Shown here piece after piece: positions 32,972 through 43,528 of a DNA stretch of 64,000 nt. Numbering within the stretch: position 1 is the first letter of the stretch; each line of letters begins with the position of its first letter. Position numbers and translations under genes: made by a program. The stretch lies in contig VFIW01000058.1 in NCBI GenBank assembly GCA_006386115.1, positions 62,001-126,000 on the forward strand, written 5' to 3'. The DNA comes from Globisporangium splendens (Eukaryota > Oomycota > Peronosporomycetes > Pythiales > Pythiaceae). The notes beneath the pieces are model-generated. The model ran no database searches, was not told where the DNA came from, and was given only the letters and a program-made list of their open reading frames with translations.

Positions 32972-34447
32972 ATGGCTGAAGGACACTCGTGGTGGAGCTC
33001 GCCGTACTTCACGCAGGCAGGATGGCAGCCGGGCTCGGTGCCGTACTTCCAGGCGTCCATCGTGTTCATCACGGTCGTGTACGCGTTCGAGACGTATCTG
33101 GACTTCCGCCAGCACCAGAAGCTCAAGGAGACGCAGTTCCCACCGCCGCTCGCCGACGCGATCGGAGGACTCGGCGAGTTCACTCCCAAGAAAAAGAAGC
33201 AGGAGGGCGATGACGGCAAGGAAGACGATGGCGACGTGAAGAAGGAGTCTGAGGAGCCGGCGAAACCGATCTCGCTGCTGGATGCGACGCTGGATAAATT
33301 CGACAAGAGCCGCGCGTACGGTCTCGATAAGAGCACGTTTGCGTTCGTGTCCGGCGCGTACTCACAACTGGAAGCGACAGCGTTCCTCTTTTTGGGGTAC
33401 TTGCCGTTCATGTGGACTGTGAGCGGCTGCGCGCTCGAGGCGATTGGTTTGGATGCGCAAAACGAGATCTACCTGGCGCTCATGCTGCTCACACTCACGT
33501 CGATCCGCGACACGCTGTTCGGGTTGCCCTTTGCGCTATACTCGACATTCGTGGTCGAAGCGCGCCATGGGTTCAATAAGCAGACCCTCGGGCTGTTCTT
33601 CATGGACAAGCTGAAGGGCTTCGTGCTGTTCATGGTGATCGGATACCCGGTAACGGCTGCGCTGATCTACGTGATCCGGTGGGGCGGCGAGCTGTTCTAC
33701 CTGTACGTGTGGGCGTTCCTGTTCGCCTTCTCGCTCGTCATGGTCACGTTGTACCCGGTGCTCATCATGCCGCTATTCAACAAGTTCACGCCGCTGGAGG
33801 AAGGGGCACTGCGCTCGCGCATTGAGGTCCTGGCGTCGTCGCTGCACTTTCCGCTCACGAAGCTGTTTGTGTGCGACGGCTCGAAGCGATCGAACCACAG
33901 CAATGCGTACTTCTTCGGCTTCTTCAAGAGCAAGCGCATCGTGCTTTTCGACACGCTCTTGGAGCAAGCGACCGACGACGAGATCGTGGCGATCCTCGGT
34001 CACGAGCTGGGCCACTGGAAGCTCTGGCACACGGCGCAGGGCTTCATGATCCAGCAGGTGTACACGTTCGTGCTCTTCTACGTCTTCGGGCTGTGCATGC
34101 ACGACAGCGAGCTGTTTGCGAGCTTTGGGTTCGCGAGCGACACGAAGCCCGTGATCATCGGCTTCCTGTTGTTCTCGCAGACGGTGTGGGCGCCTGTGGA
34201 GCACGTGTTGTCATTCCTGATCACGCTCAACACGCGCAAGAACGAGTTCCAGGCCGACGCGTTCGCCGTGGACCTGGGCCACGAGCGCGCGCTGAAGTCA
34301 GGGCTCACCAAGCTGGCGATCGAGAACTTGTCTAATATGAACCCGGACCCACTCTACAGCGCGTACCACTACAGCCACCCGCCGCTCGTCGAACGCTTAA
34401 ATGCGATCTCGGTCCGCGCCAACAACCGCGCCAAGAAGACCCAGTAA
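32972..34447 (+). CDS. STE24: CAAX prenyl protease 1 (Ste24/ZMPSTE24 family)
   Basis: Intronless, 491 residues. Multi-pass membrane zinc metalloprotease that trims farnesylated CAAX proteins in the ER and inner nuclear membrane. Seen: the N-terminal TM (SIVFITVVYAFETYLDF), the family block FNKQTLGLFFMDKLKGFVL, the zinc motif HELGH at residues 344-348 (ILGHELGHWKLWH) and the third ligand Glu in RKNEFQADAFAVDLGH. YHYSHPPLVERLNAI is near the C-terminus. The insertion at about 68-95 is Lys/Glu/Asp-rich. It ends 217 bp from the stop of the convergent PARP gene. Confidence 0.95.
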   Translation: MAEGHSWWSSPYFTQAGWQPGSVPYFQASIVFITVVYAFETYLDFRQHQKLKETQFPPPLADAIGGLGEFTPKKKKQEGDDGKEDDGDVKKESEEPAKPISLLDATLDKFDKSRAYGLDKSTFAFVSGAYSQLEATAFLFLGYLPFMWTVSGCALEAIGLDAQNEIYLALMLLTLTSIRDTLFGLPFALYSTFVVEARHGFNKQTLGLFFMDKLKGFVLFMVIGYPVTAALIYVIRWGGELFYLYVWAFLFAFSLVMVTLYPVLIMPLFNKFTPLEEGALRSRIEVLASSLHFPLTKLFVCDGSKRSNHSNAYFFGFFKSKRIVLFDTLLEQATDDEIVAILGHELGHWKLWHTAQGFMIQQVYTFVLFYVFGLCMHDSELFASFGFASDTKPVIIGFLLFSQTVWAPVEHVLSFLITLNTRKNEFQADAFAVDLGHERALKSGLTKLAIENLSNMNPDPLYSAYHYSHPPLVERLNAISVRANNRAKKTQ

Positions 34448-34664
34448 ATGAGAGTGTGCGTCTATTGTACCTGGCATGCATGCAACGGCAAATGAAACAG
34501 CAAGAGCGACAATATCCCAATAAACATATTCACAACTGCGCAAGCTTTATGCGCTTAACTGCACAAAACCTCGCAAACAAACATACACAACATACACAAA
34601 GCACAGCCAAAACGCAATAGAGAGCAGCTCCTGACGGCAGGAGAGTGGCGTCTAAGAAAGGCGT

Positions 34665-37119
34665 TTAATACGCGCTCTTGGCGAGCACGACATAGCGCAT
34701 CCGCGCCTGCGCGGGGTTGTAGATGATGTACTCCGAGTGGCTCAGACCCGTGGCCTCGGTGGCCTGCGTGGGCTTGCCCAGCGGCCAAATGGCGCCGTCG
34801 CTGTCCACAACGTCGCCGCTCTCGTCGGGACGACACGTGCCCACGCCTTTGCAGCTGTGGAAATACGACGACTTGGCGTGGCCGCCCGAGCCGACGTGGA
34901 CCCACTGCTTGGCGTGCTCGTCCGACGCCGTCATCTCCTTCACGTCGCCCAGCGCCACCTCGCTCAGCACGAAGATGCACTTGCTCTGGCCGCCGTGGCG
35001 CGCGCTCGCGTGGCAGTACGCCTGCGCCTTCGATGCCTTGTCCGTGAAATAGACGCCCTTGCCGAAAATGCGGCCGTTCGACGCGACTTCGGGCGGCGCG
35101 ATCCGCAGTCCGTCCGACAAAATCCCCAGCCAGTTGCTCAATCGACTCCCATGCCACAAAATCTACAAAAATTCACAGCGTTACGCAGTCGTGAGCCTCT
35201 TTCAAGCCTTGTTTCGCATAATAATACAAGGAAAACGTGCCTTTCGGTTGCTGAATGTGCAGTAGGGTTCAAAACGTCGATCTTCGCTGGGTTTGTTCAC
35301 GCGAAACACGTTGGCGAGTTGCAAGGCGCCATCCTTCCAGCCGCAGCAGCTCGAGTTTTTCATGTACGTTTTCACGAGCGAGTACTCCTCCGAGTGCTCG
35401 GACAGAGGATGCAGAGTGCAGTCCAAAAGCTCGTAGCACTCGTCCAGGTAATTGCGCTGGTGACAGAGATTCACGATCTCCATGCTGCTCATGCCGCGCA
35501 CGTTCTCGCAGACGCTCTCCATCATCGCGACCTTCTTGCCCAGCTTCACCATCGTGTCGATGATCTCGAGCCGCGAGTGGTGCGGGATGATCGAGTAGAA
35601 ATGGCTGCTCAAGTTCAAAATCTGGCTTCGCGGCGCTGTGCGACTGCGCAGAGCTTCGTAGATCTCCTCAAGTGTTTCGTAGCCCTTCAGATATTATAAT
35701 GGCAATTTGGTCAAATGTTCACTCAGGGTAATAGAACAAAAACAAAAAACAAAACTGAGCAACAATGCCACATTACCCGCTTGATCGTGGTCTTGGAGAG
35801 CCGTCCGAGTGGCATCTTCTGGGCTTCTTCCATCACTTCTTCGGTCTCCGAGTAGCTGTACGAAAGGTAGTCGCTCGGGTCGGCGATGAGCGAGAGGAAC
35901 GCCTGGACTTCGGCATGCAAGCGCGACGCTGGGCGCTGGAACTTTGGCGCATTGTTGGCGTTCTTGTTACTGTTGCTATCTGCACGTCCCAGCAGCATCG
36001 CCAACGTCGTGCGGCTACTTCCGCCACTCGGCAACGTCCATTCGTGCATCGAAGCAGCGTGTTTGGACGACGCATGCGAGGAGCTCTTTCTTCGGCGCTT
36101 GTAGCCGCGCGCATCGTGACTCGTGCTTGCACTCGCGGTATCGTCGCAATCGCTTGCGTTGTCAACAAACGAGCTCGAGACATCGGCATAAGGCGTCCCC
36201 ATCGAGTAGTCCAACTCAATCCACGTGTAGCTGCTCACACACACACAAGTGCATCATTACCCACGTGAATTCATGAGCTCTCTTTTTGCTTTGTTGCACA
36301 TGCGCATAAAGCAGAATGGCAGCACATATGCCATGTACAATGCACGCACCTGCCCTCTTGGTACCGCAGCGAGTGGCGCTCTTCCCACGTGCAGCACGTT
36401 TTGGACGAGAACACCATGCAGAACTCCAAAATGATCTTCTCGTGGCACTCGTAGGGCCCCGTGAGCGACGTCTTGCCCGGAAGACCGATGGTGCCCGAGC
36501 GCATCCAGAGGTAGAACTGGTTGCCGTACTCGAGCGCCTGCAGCGCAATGAACTCGCTCTGGTTCTGATGCACGCGGGCCTAATGGGGATGGAATTATAT
36601 ATGTACCATATGAGGACCAGCGGCACTCAGACATACACAAACACAACAGCGCGGGTAGCTTACGCGCGTGAGCATCGCGTCGTAGACCGAGCCTTTGTGC
36701 TGGAGCACCTTGGCTTGGCGCTTGTACGGGTCCGGCAGGTGCGGGTCCGGTTTGATGTTGTGGCGGTGCGCGCCGTCGTCCAGATGCTCTTCTTCGCCGT
36801 ACTCGTCGTCGTTGTCCTCGAACGGCTGGGTCTTGACGGCGCGCGCCTCGCTGCGCGTGTGCATGCGCTTCTTGAGCGGCGGCGAGAGCACCGACGGGTC
36901 GAACTTGATGTGCGTCGGCGTGGCGGCTGTCGTACTGCTGCGCGCGCTTCTCGCAGGCGTCGTCGTCACAGAAATAACATGCCGCGACGCACGCGATGAT
37001 GGAGCTGGCGACGCGGGCGGAGCATGCACCAACGGCGCGAATAAGCTGCTGGATGCGGGCGGCGGCGGAAGCACCGACGGCGCCGTCGCCTTGCTGGATA
37101 CGCGGCGCTTGCGAGTCAT
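34665..37119 (-). CDS. Poly(ADP-ribose) polymerase with WGR-like, regulatory and catalytic domains
   Basis: Five exons: 37119-36664, 36579-36350, 36230-35777, 35684-35241 and 35162-34665, giving 693 residues. The N-terminus is disordered, basic and Ser/Pro/Ala-rich, perhaps for DNA or nuclear targeting. A WGR-type domain follows (YGNQFYLWMRSGTIGLPG), with the name-giving Trp-Gly-Arg replaced by SGTIG. The helical PARP regulatory domain runs from MPLGRLSKTTIKR to CHQRNYLDECYELL. The catalytic domain has ILWHGSRLSNWLGILSDGLR and GKGVYFTDKASKAQAY. The H-Y-E triad is intact (His in WHGSR, Tyr in SKAQAY, Glu in SEYIIYN), so it should make poly(ADP-ribose) chains. Intron 4 needs a GC donor (AAG|GCACGT); no GT donor restores SNRK-ILWHGSR. 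Confidence 0.93.
36235..36248. repeat. (CA)n microsatellite in a PARP intron
   Basis: A short CA run at the acceptor end of PARP intron 2, where it forms the GT-rich tract just before the AG. Confidence 0.6.
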
Positions 37120-38572
37120 CGCAGTTGTCTATTAAGGAGCGTGCTTGGGGTGCTTGAAGCGGCCGTTGACGAGGGGAAGAATGGCGAGTGATGGCGACCG
37201 GGAAAGGGGAGAAGGAGTGCGGCCAGGTTCGGGTCAAGAGAGAAGGAGAGATGCGTCAGTCACTGTGAGTCCCAAACAAACCCAGCAGCCATATTGCAGT
37301 TCCGACCCGCGACCCGCATCTAAAAACCGGTAGCGATACCGATTTGCATTGATGCGCATGCACAACAGCGGGGAAAGACCCATGAAAGGATGGAAATAAA
37401 AAAAAGTGGCCAGAGGGAGATGAAGGCGCTGCATGTGGCCATGCTGTGGAAGGAAGTGGCCATCAGGGTGGGCGAATGGATGAGCGGCGCACACATAGCG
37501 CGTTTAGCAGTAAGGACAGCGACAAGCAAGTGAGTGCGCGTCTTAAACCAACAGCAGCACAAGTGGCGCAGCTCGACACGGATCGCAAACGCTAACGTGG
37601 ATCGAAGGGTGCGTGAGTTCAGCGCGCACCTCCCTTCAACTTGATAGGCATAGTCACTTGCATCGACTCGCAGTCGCTTCTCCTCGCGAGCACCGCGGCA
37701 CCCTGGCGGTCAATACGCGGCTTGAGTTATCGGCTCTTCCAAATTCTTCGACACCACGCACATGTCGTGACCGCATGCCCTCGTCAATTGCACACGTGAG
37801 CAGAGAGAGAGACACACACACTATCCATACTTCTGCCTGCGCCGTCACCACGCCCTCGTCGTGCATCAATGCGACTTGCATGCGCCATCTGCTCACATAC
37901 ACGCGCACGTACAAAGCGCCTTCTTCTTCCTTGCTTCACGCGCATCGCACACACAGATTTACCGTCTCGTCAATTATCAGGAAGAAAGAACAGGGCGAAG
38001 AAGAACGGCACAAAACTAGGACCAAATCAGGCAAAAGCTCCTCAAGATCCACTTCGCATAGGGTGGCCCACCTTATCAGTTCTCCGATTGTTTCAAACAA
38101 ACGTTTCGAATTGTTCATATCTAACGCTTCTATTCACAGCATTTGCATCGTTTTAGAGAGGGGCTCTATTCGAACCAGCAGTATCCAATTTGGTGTGTAC
38201 CGGTATGAACAAGTAGTTTATGTTATAGCCTACATCTAGTGTCCCGAATTGTCCCCAGTGAGCAATGAACATGTGGCTTCGCTCACAGGAGGATGTATGA
38301 ACTAGCAAGTGCATGCCATAACATGCAACATGTATCTCAAATTGAACTTTGAATGCACCTCCATTTTAATGACTCCTACGTTAGAGACTCTACCATCAAT
38401 AGCATCACAATTTTGATGGATATCACACCCGATAGTGCTCATCAAAATACTGACACCCACATTCCATCCTCCCGCAACAGTATGGGAGAGGGAACCTGTT
38501 CTCTGCGCCAACCCAGAAACAAAAAGCGCGGGGTATGCGACTCGAAGCGTAAGCGGAAGGGAAGGAAGCGAA
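37120..38572. other. Intergenic region between divergent PARP and 7TM-INPP4 genes
   Basis: 1.45 kb. Long open stretches exist (for example 37613-38239 +) but show simple Ser/Thr/His/Arg-rich composition and no recognisable motif, so I call no gene. Promoters of both neighbours must lie here; CCACATTCCATCC near 38458 is weakly initiator-like. Confidence 0.4.
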
Positions 38573-41500
38573 ATGGACGCCTCCTCCTCCGCGCCTCGAC
38601 GGTCCCGACGGCGATGCCACGCACCCACAGCGCATCTACGCGCCTTTTTGATGCTGCTGATTGTGGTGTTCGTCTGCCACTTCCCCACAAGCACCACAGC
38701 GACAGCTACGTCCACTGCGACCATCCGTAGGGAACCCATCACTGTTCCAAGTAGTGGTGATGGCTACCAAGATGATGCGCCACCAGCAACACCGCTGATC
38801 GGCGGTGACGCCAACGCTCAAGGAGGAGATGCCGTGGATCCAGCGGATATCGACGACGGCCTCGTGTTTTTGCCGCGACCGGCTCTCCCAGTCGAGATGT
38901 TTTGCGTGTCGGTGTACCTGGCGCTCGCGATCGTCGCGGCGTGCAAGGCGCTATCGCTGCCCACGCGGTTCTCGGCGTACGAAGTCAAGCGCAGACACAC
39001 GTTCCAGCGACTCATGACGATCTTTGCGCTCACGCGCACGATCTCGTTTCTGGCGAGTGGCATCGCGCGCGACTTGCTGAACCGCGCGGCGCTCTGCTTC
39101 TTCTTCTCGCTCATGCTCTTCCAGGTGCTTTTCTGGATCGACATTGCGAACCCGAAGATCTCGAGTCGCTCGAAACGCATCTGGTATGCGTTTGTGATTT
39201 CGAATGGTGTGTTTTACGCGCTTGTGCTCGGACTATCCGTGCTGCATGCGTGCACCATGTACAGCAATGGCCAGTGGGAAGAAAACAGCGACGAGCAACC
39301 GCAAACGGAATTACTAACAGGCGTGCTCCCCGTGTTCCTCATTGCGACTGGAAGCCTCGCGAGCTCGTTGGGATTGGTGTATTCGACGTGTAAGATGCGG
39401 CGACGAGTCGGACGCGTGCTGAAGCAGTCTGGAGACGGTCAACGGCGGCGACTGGATGAACGTGTGGAAGCGAAGCTGCACCGTGCGCTCCGATTTACAA
39501 ACTTTGTGATGACGATTTGCTCGGTCACGTTCCTGCTGCGCACGATACTGTACATTCAGCGCCCGTTTTCACACAGAGGCTGTGGCGACATCCGCGACCC
39601 CAACATCTGCATCATCGTTGGATATACTGTCCCGGAGGTGCTGCCGTGCGTGCTGTTTCTCATTCTCATGTGGGAGGTTGAGCCAGACATGCAGTTCCCG
39701 TCGCGGAGGAGACCAAGCTTTAATAGCGGATTAACAAGCGAGGCAACGCCATTGTTGTACGATGGACAGTCACCATTAGTGATCACGACGAAGCTGCAGA
39801 CTAATGGAACCCCTGGTGCCAATTCGATGGCACGGTCGTCCAATTCGCCCGCTGCTGCCGGCGCTATTGGTGCAGCTCGTGGTGGATATCGAGTATCGAA
39901 TCGACGCTCCAGTCCGCTTTCATCTGGACTCGGAGGAAATGTGCTGGAACAAGCTCGGCGACGACTCGAGCTGGTCTCAAAAAAGGAACAAGACGCAAAG
40001 ACTGGGTGGGCAGCGCATCACGCCCCTGTCTTACACGACACCCGTCTAGTGAGCTCATCTGACAGGATACGAGACATCAACTCCGCAGCGCGAAAGAAGC
40101 GATCTGCATCTGCTTATGCTGCTATGACTTCGACGCAGTCGGATGCTGAAGAAACGACAGCATACGCGTGGCTCTCGTTCCAGTGTTTTAACCTGAAACT
40201 ACCATCCTCGGCTGGATCAGCATCGTCATTTCTCGTTCTGCACATACTTGATCCAGATACTGGTGGAGTAGTTGTCGAGATTGGACGCTCAGAGGTATCG
40301 GCATCTGAAGACCCGTGTTTTCATCTCATGCTCCCAGTGGAAATGCGCGAGCAAGATCTTTTACGGATATCGGTCTATTCTATCCGCAACGTGAACTCAA
40401 TCGATGATCTGAAAAGCCAGTGGTTGGTAGGAGATGCGCTCATCCCGCTCGTATCCTTCATGACAGCGTCAAAGTTTGCGTTTGGCAGAGCGACACTACA
40501 CGCGTTGTTCTCGCCACTCTCTCGATCTCGCTCATCAGGAGAGATCGTCGTTCGGTGCGAAGCTGAAGTAAAGTGTGCAAGTGGTGTGGCTGATGAAGGC
40601 CGTCAGCGAATAACGCGCTCCTTCATGTATTTTTCTGCAGATGACAGTGATGAAGCTCATGGCATCGCTCCCAAGGATTCCAATGCATTATCAGCTATGG
40701 TGCGGCGCAAAAGCGAAGTCGCATCGTTCCACTGCTCTCACGCCAAGGTTTTGGTCGAAGAAGAATTGATTGAAAGCGTTTATACATGGGAGATTCCATA
40801 CCAGCTTTTGCAGCTGATTCTATCAGACTTGCTAATCAAGCTCGAAGCACTGAAGCGAGAGAATTTATCCGACAATGTTAGCGAGAGTTTGTCTTCAACT
40901 CCAGTTAGTCAGATATCGAGTATCGGCAATTCCAACCTGCCACCTCCAATGTCGTCGTCTCCTGGGGCTTTAAGCGTTGTTCCAGAAAACGAAGCAGGCG
41001 ACCACTCTGACTCGTCTGAGGAAGACGGCCATGGTTTTGACGAAGCTGACGAGGTTGCCGCTCATGCAGCGGTCAATGAGCTGCCTCCTGAGCACAGAAG
41101 GAGATCGATCCCCAGTATTGGAATGCTATCAGAGATGATATTCCAGATTCAGGACGATGCAATGGAAAGAAAGAAGCGGAAATGGCGTCAGGATTTGATT
41201 ATCACCATGGAGCAGTACATCTCGCAGGTCGAAGACGCGATTTTGCGTTACGGCGATACCAATCATGATGGTTTGACATTCAAGCCAAGTACGATGAAAG
41301 CCGATGCGAAGCTCAGCTTCCTTGCCCTAAACTTGCACCAGCAACTGATGACTGTCGGGACTGCCGTCCCTACATCTGCGGATGATGTTATATATGGTGA
41401 TGATTCAAGCGGCGCGCGATATGCGAGACTTGTTAACACATTCGTTGGGACATTTTTGTCGTCTCCATCCCACAAAGGACGAGGTTCGAACAACGAAGAC

Positions 41501-43267
41501 CACATCGCGACGATTCATGACTTGGATGATGAGAACCATAACCACTACGATGGTAGTGCGGACAGTGATGGAGAAAGTGATGAGAATCTCAGACAGCGTG
41601 TAGGCGCTGAAGGTGAGATCCCTGTGGAGCCAGTCGAAGCCTTACGTCGGCGTGTCATTTCGTTCGACTCGGCTGAAAATATCGTAAACATGAGTGCGTC
41701 TGGTCGGGAGGTCGCAGTGACTGACGAACAGCGTAAACTTGCGGAGACAATCGTGGCCCTTGGGATTTCTGAGAAAGACCTACATGGCTTGCATTCGGGG
41801 AATGGATCTGACGAAACAGCTAGCGAGGCAGGCAGCAATGACCAGCGTTATCCTCGGTCAAAAACTTCCAGCGGCCAGCAAAAGCCCCAGGGGATTGCAG
41901 AATGGGTGAAGCGGAAATGGCGTGAAGTTGAGGAAACTCACCAGGCACACACCGAGAGCCATGCAAAACCATTCCAGCATCATCGAATGTATGGTACAAC
42001 CACAGTCGGCGCGTTTGCTGCGCATATTTATGGCTTTAAAAATGGTGGCATTCGTCAAATGCGTGAAGAGCTGGAGCGAATTCATGGACAGTTGTTGATT
42101 GAAGCTGAAAAATCAAGTTCGGATCTCACGTTAGAAGCTCTGGAAAGAAAATACCATGAGTTGAAGTGGCACATCGAGCGTCGCCTCGAAGTTGCATTTT
42201 GCCAGGCGATGAGCGCGTTGGTGACATGTTTCCAGCAAACTCTATACGCGCACATCCATGATGACGTGCAATTTGGTGCACACAGCATGCAGATCCGTGG
42301 CATCGATTACTTGGAAATGATCTCCCAGGCTGGGTTTCTTTTCTCCGTGGAGAGCTTGCTATCGACGTACAGCAATGAAGCAGGTATGCTTGGAGATATG
42401 GAGGCTGCAGTGAAGGAGTTGTCTCGCGTGCTGATTAAATTGCGTCCGGTTCAGACTCCTCGTGAAGCAGATTTCCGTGTATCTGTGACTTCCGGTCCTC
42501 TTGGAATCGTCATTGAGCTCCCAATTATTGTGTGCGACCCGAACAAGTACCCGGACAGGAATATGCATCGTATTCCTGGCCAAGATGCATTCACTGGAGC
42601 AGTGTATTGCCCGCTTACATCCAACGAGCAAATTGATCGGGCAAAGCGAGTGTTTCATCGAACGATTAGCGTCAAGTCGATTCTCTTCTCGCAGGGTATG
42701 AACGAGATGCAAACTGTTGCAAATACAGTCGGGAAAGACTCGCTCCAGAAAGAGATCAACGCGGAAAATGTCGTCGTCTTGGAGAACTATTTCAACTCGT
42801 TCGTGCGATGGTGTAAGAAGCAAACTCGTGCGAGCCAGTCAAGCGAGCATTCCCCGGACGTTTATGTGATGGAGGATCTGAATCGGCTACAGTTGCTGTT
42901 GGACCGTCTGAAAACGAATGTACAACTGTCTGGACGGTCAAAGCGAATGGCGATTTTGAGTTTGTCGTCGTTGCTCGCACGCTCGATCGGCGGAGGGCGA
43001 GTAACCTGCTGCAAGTCGGCAAAAGATCGAACTGCGATGTCGATCACCCTGGAAGAGGCCAACTTGCTGGTGCTCTCACACGGTCTGCATTCGGATGAGC
43101 GTGACCTGTTTACGAGTTTGTTGCGGACGCACGGTGTTCGGCGAGAGAATGCGCGGAAGAACATCGGCAAGGCTCAGTATTGCTTCAGCGCGTTGCAGAA
43201 TTACATGCTGCCTCATGACTACAAGTGTCCTCCAGGGACTGGCGGTGGAAGTCGATCCTTTTCGTAA
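38573..43267 (+). CDS. THH1/TOM1-like 7TM - C2 - inositol polyphosphate 4-phosphatase fusion
   Basis: Intronless, 1,564 residues from ATG 38573; an upstream in-frame ATG at 38435 would add 46 unconvincing residues. Residues about 22-45 are hydrophobic (signal or TM). Residues about 105-370 form a multi-pass region like THH1/TOM1/TOM3 or GPCR-type 7TM proteins (EMFCVSVYLALAIVAACKAL, ALCFFFSLMLFQVLFWIDIA, LPCVLFLILMWEVEPD). Then a basic linker, a C2-like domain at about 525-650 (ISVYSIRNVNSIDDLKSQWL), a long Ser/acidic region, and a C-terminal INPP4-like domain with the Cx5R loop CKSAKDRT at 1480-1487. It would link a membrane receptor module to removal of the 4-phosphate from PI(3,4)P2. It fits the oomycete class of receptor fusions called GPCR-bigrams. 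Confidence 0.88.
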   Translation: MDASSSAPRRSRRRCHAPTAHLRAFLMLLIVVFVCHFPTSTTATATSTATIRREPITVPSSGDGYQDDAPPATPLIGGDANAQGGDAVDPADIDDGLVFLPRPALPVEMFCVSVYLALAIVAACKALSLPTRFSAYEVKRRHTFQRLMTIFALTRTISFLASGIARDLLNRAALCFFFSLMLFQVLFWIDIANPKISSRSKRIWYAFVISNGVFYALVLGLSVLHACTMYSNGQWEENSDEQPQTELLTGVLPVFLIATGSLASSLGLVYSTCKMRRRVGRVLKQSGDGQRRRLDERVEAKLHRALRFTNFVMTICSVTFLLRTILYIQRPFSHRGCGDIRDPNICIIVGYTVPEVLPCVLFLILMWEVEPDMQFPSRRRPSFNSGLTSEATPLLYDGQSPLVITTKLQTNGTPGANSMARSSNSPAAAGAIGAARGGYRVSNRRSSPLSSGLGGNVLEQARRRLELVSKKEQDAKTGWAAHHAPVLHDTRLVSSSDRIRDINSAARKKRSASAYAAMTSTQSDAEETTAYAWLSFQCFNLKLPSSAGSASSFLVLHILDPDTGGVVVEIGRSEVSASEDPCFHLMLPVEMREQDLLRISVYSIRNVNSIDDLKSQWLVGDALIPLVSFMTASKFAFGRATLHALFSPLSRSRSSGEIVVRCEAEVKCASGVADEGRQRITRSFMYFSADDSDEAHGIAPKDSNALSAMVRRKSEVASFHCSHAKVLVEEELIESVYTWEIPYQLLQLILSDLLIKLEALKRENLSDNVSESLSSTPVSQISSIGNSNLPPPMSSSPGALSVVPENEAGDHSDSSEEDGHGFDEADEVAAHAAVNELPPEHRRRSIPSIGMLSEMIFQIQDDAMERKKRKWRQDLIITMEQYISQVEDAILRYGDTNHDGLTFKPSTMKADAKLSFLALNLHQQLMTVGTAVPTSADDVIYGDDSSGARYARLVNTFVGTFLSSPSHKGRGSNNEDHIATIHDLDDENHNHYDGSADSDGESDENLRQRVGAEGEIPVEPVEALRRRVISFDSAENIVNMSASGREVAVTDEQRKLAETIVALGISEKDLHGLHSGNGSDETASEAGSNDQRYPRSKTSSGQQKPQGIAEWVKRKWREVEETHQAHTESHAKPFQHHRMYGTTTVGAFAAHIYGFKNGGIRQMREELERIHGQLLIEAEKSSSDLTLEALERKYHELKWHIERRLEVAFCQAMSALVTCFQQTLYAHIHDDVQFGAHSMQIRGIDYLEMISQAGFLFSVESLLSTYSNEAGMLGDMEAAVKELSRVLIKLRPVQTPREADFRVSVTSGPLGIVIELPIIVCDPNKYPDRNMHRIPGQDAFTGAVYCPLTSNEQIDRAKRVFHRTISVKSILFSQGMNEMQTVANTVGKDSLQKEINAENVVVLENYFNSFVRWCKKQTRASQSSEHSPDVYVMEDLNRLQLLLDRLKTNVQLSGRSKRMAILSLSSLLARSIGGGRVTCCKSAKDRTAMSITLEEANLLVLSHGLHSDERDLFTSLLRTHGVRRENARKNIGKAQYCFSALQNYMLPHDYKCPPGTGGGSRSFS

Positions 43268-43528
43268 GCCAAAGTCTACAATGATGAAGTTAAAAGCAAA
43301 GTCCGCAGGACGTGATGAAGTTAAAGCGCGTCCTCAAATCTTATGCACGATGAAGAATGTTCGAGATGTTATTTTTCTCATTGAGACGTTATATTGCTTT
43401 GAAAAGAGCAATCAGACAAAGAAAAGACGTGGAAAGTTAACGCACTACCTGGATGAAGGAAGACTACTCTATCGACAAAAAGAACGACACGATACGGCTG
43501 CGGACGGCTGTGGACTCAGATGGCGCGC

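Noticed and set aside
37613..38239. 208-codon plus-strand frame between PARP and the 7TM-INPP4 gene
   Set aside because: Low-complexity Ser/Thr/His/Arg composition, no domain, no consistent splice or promoter signals.
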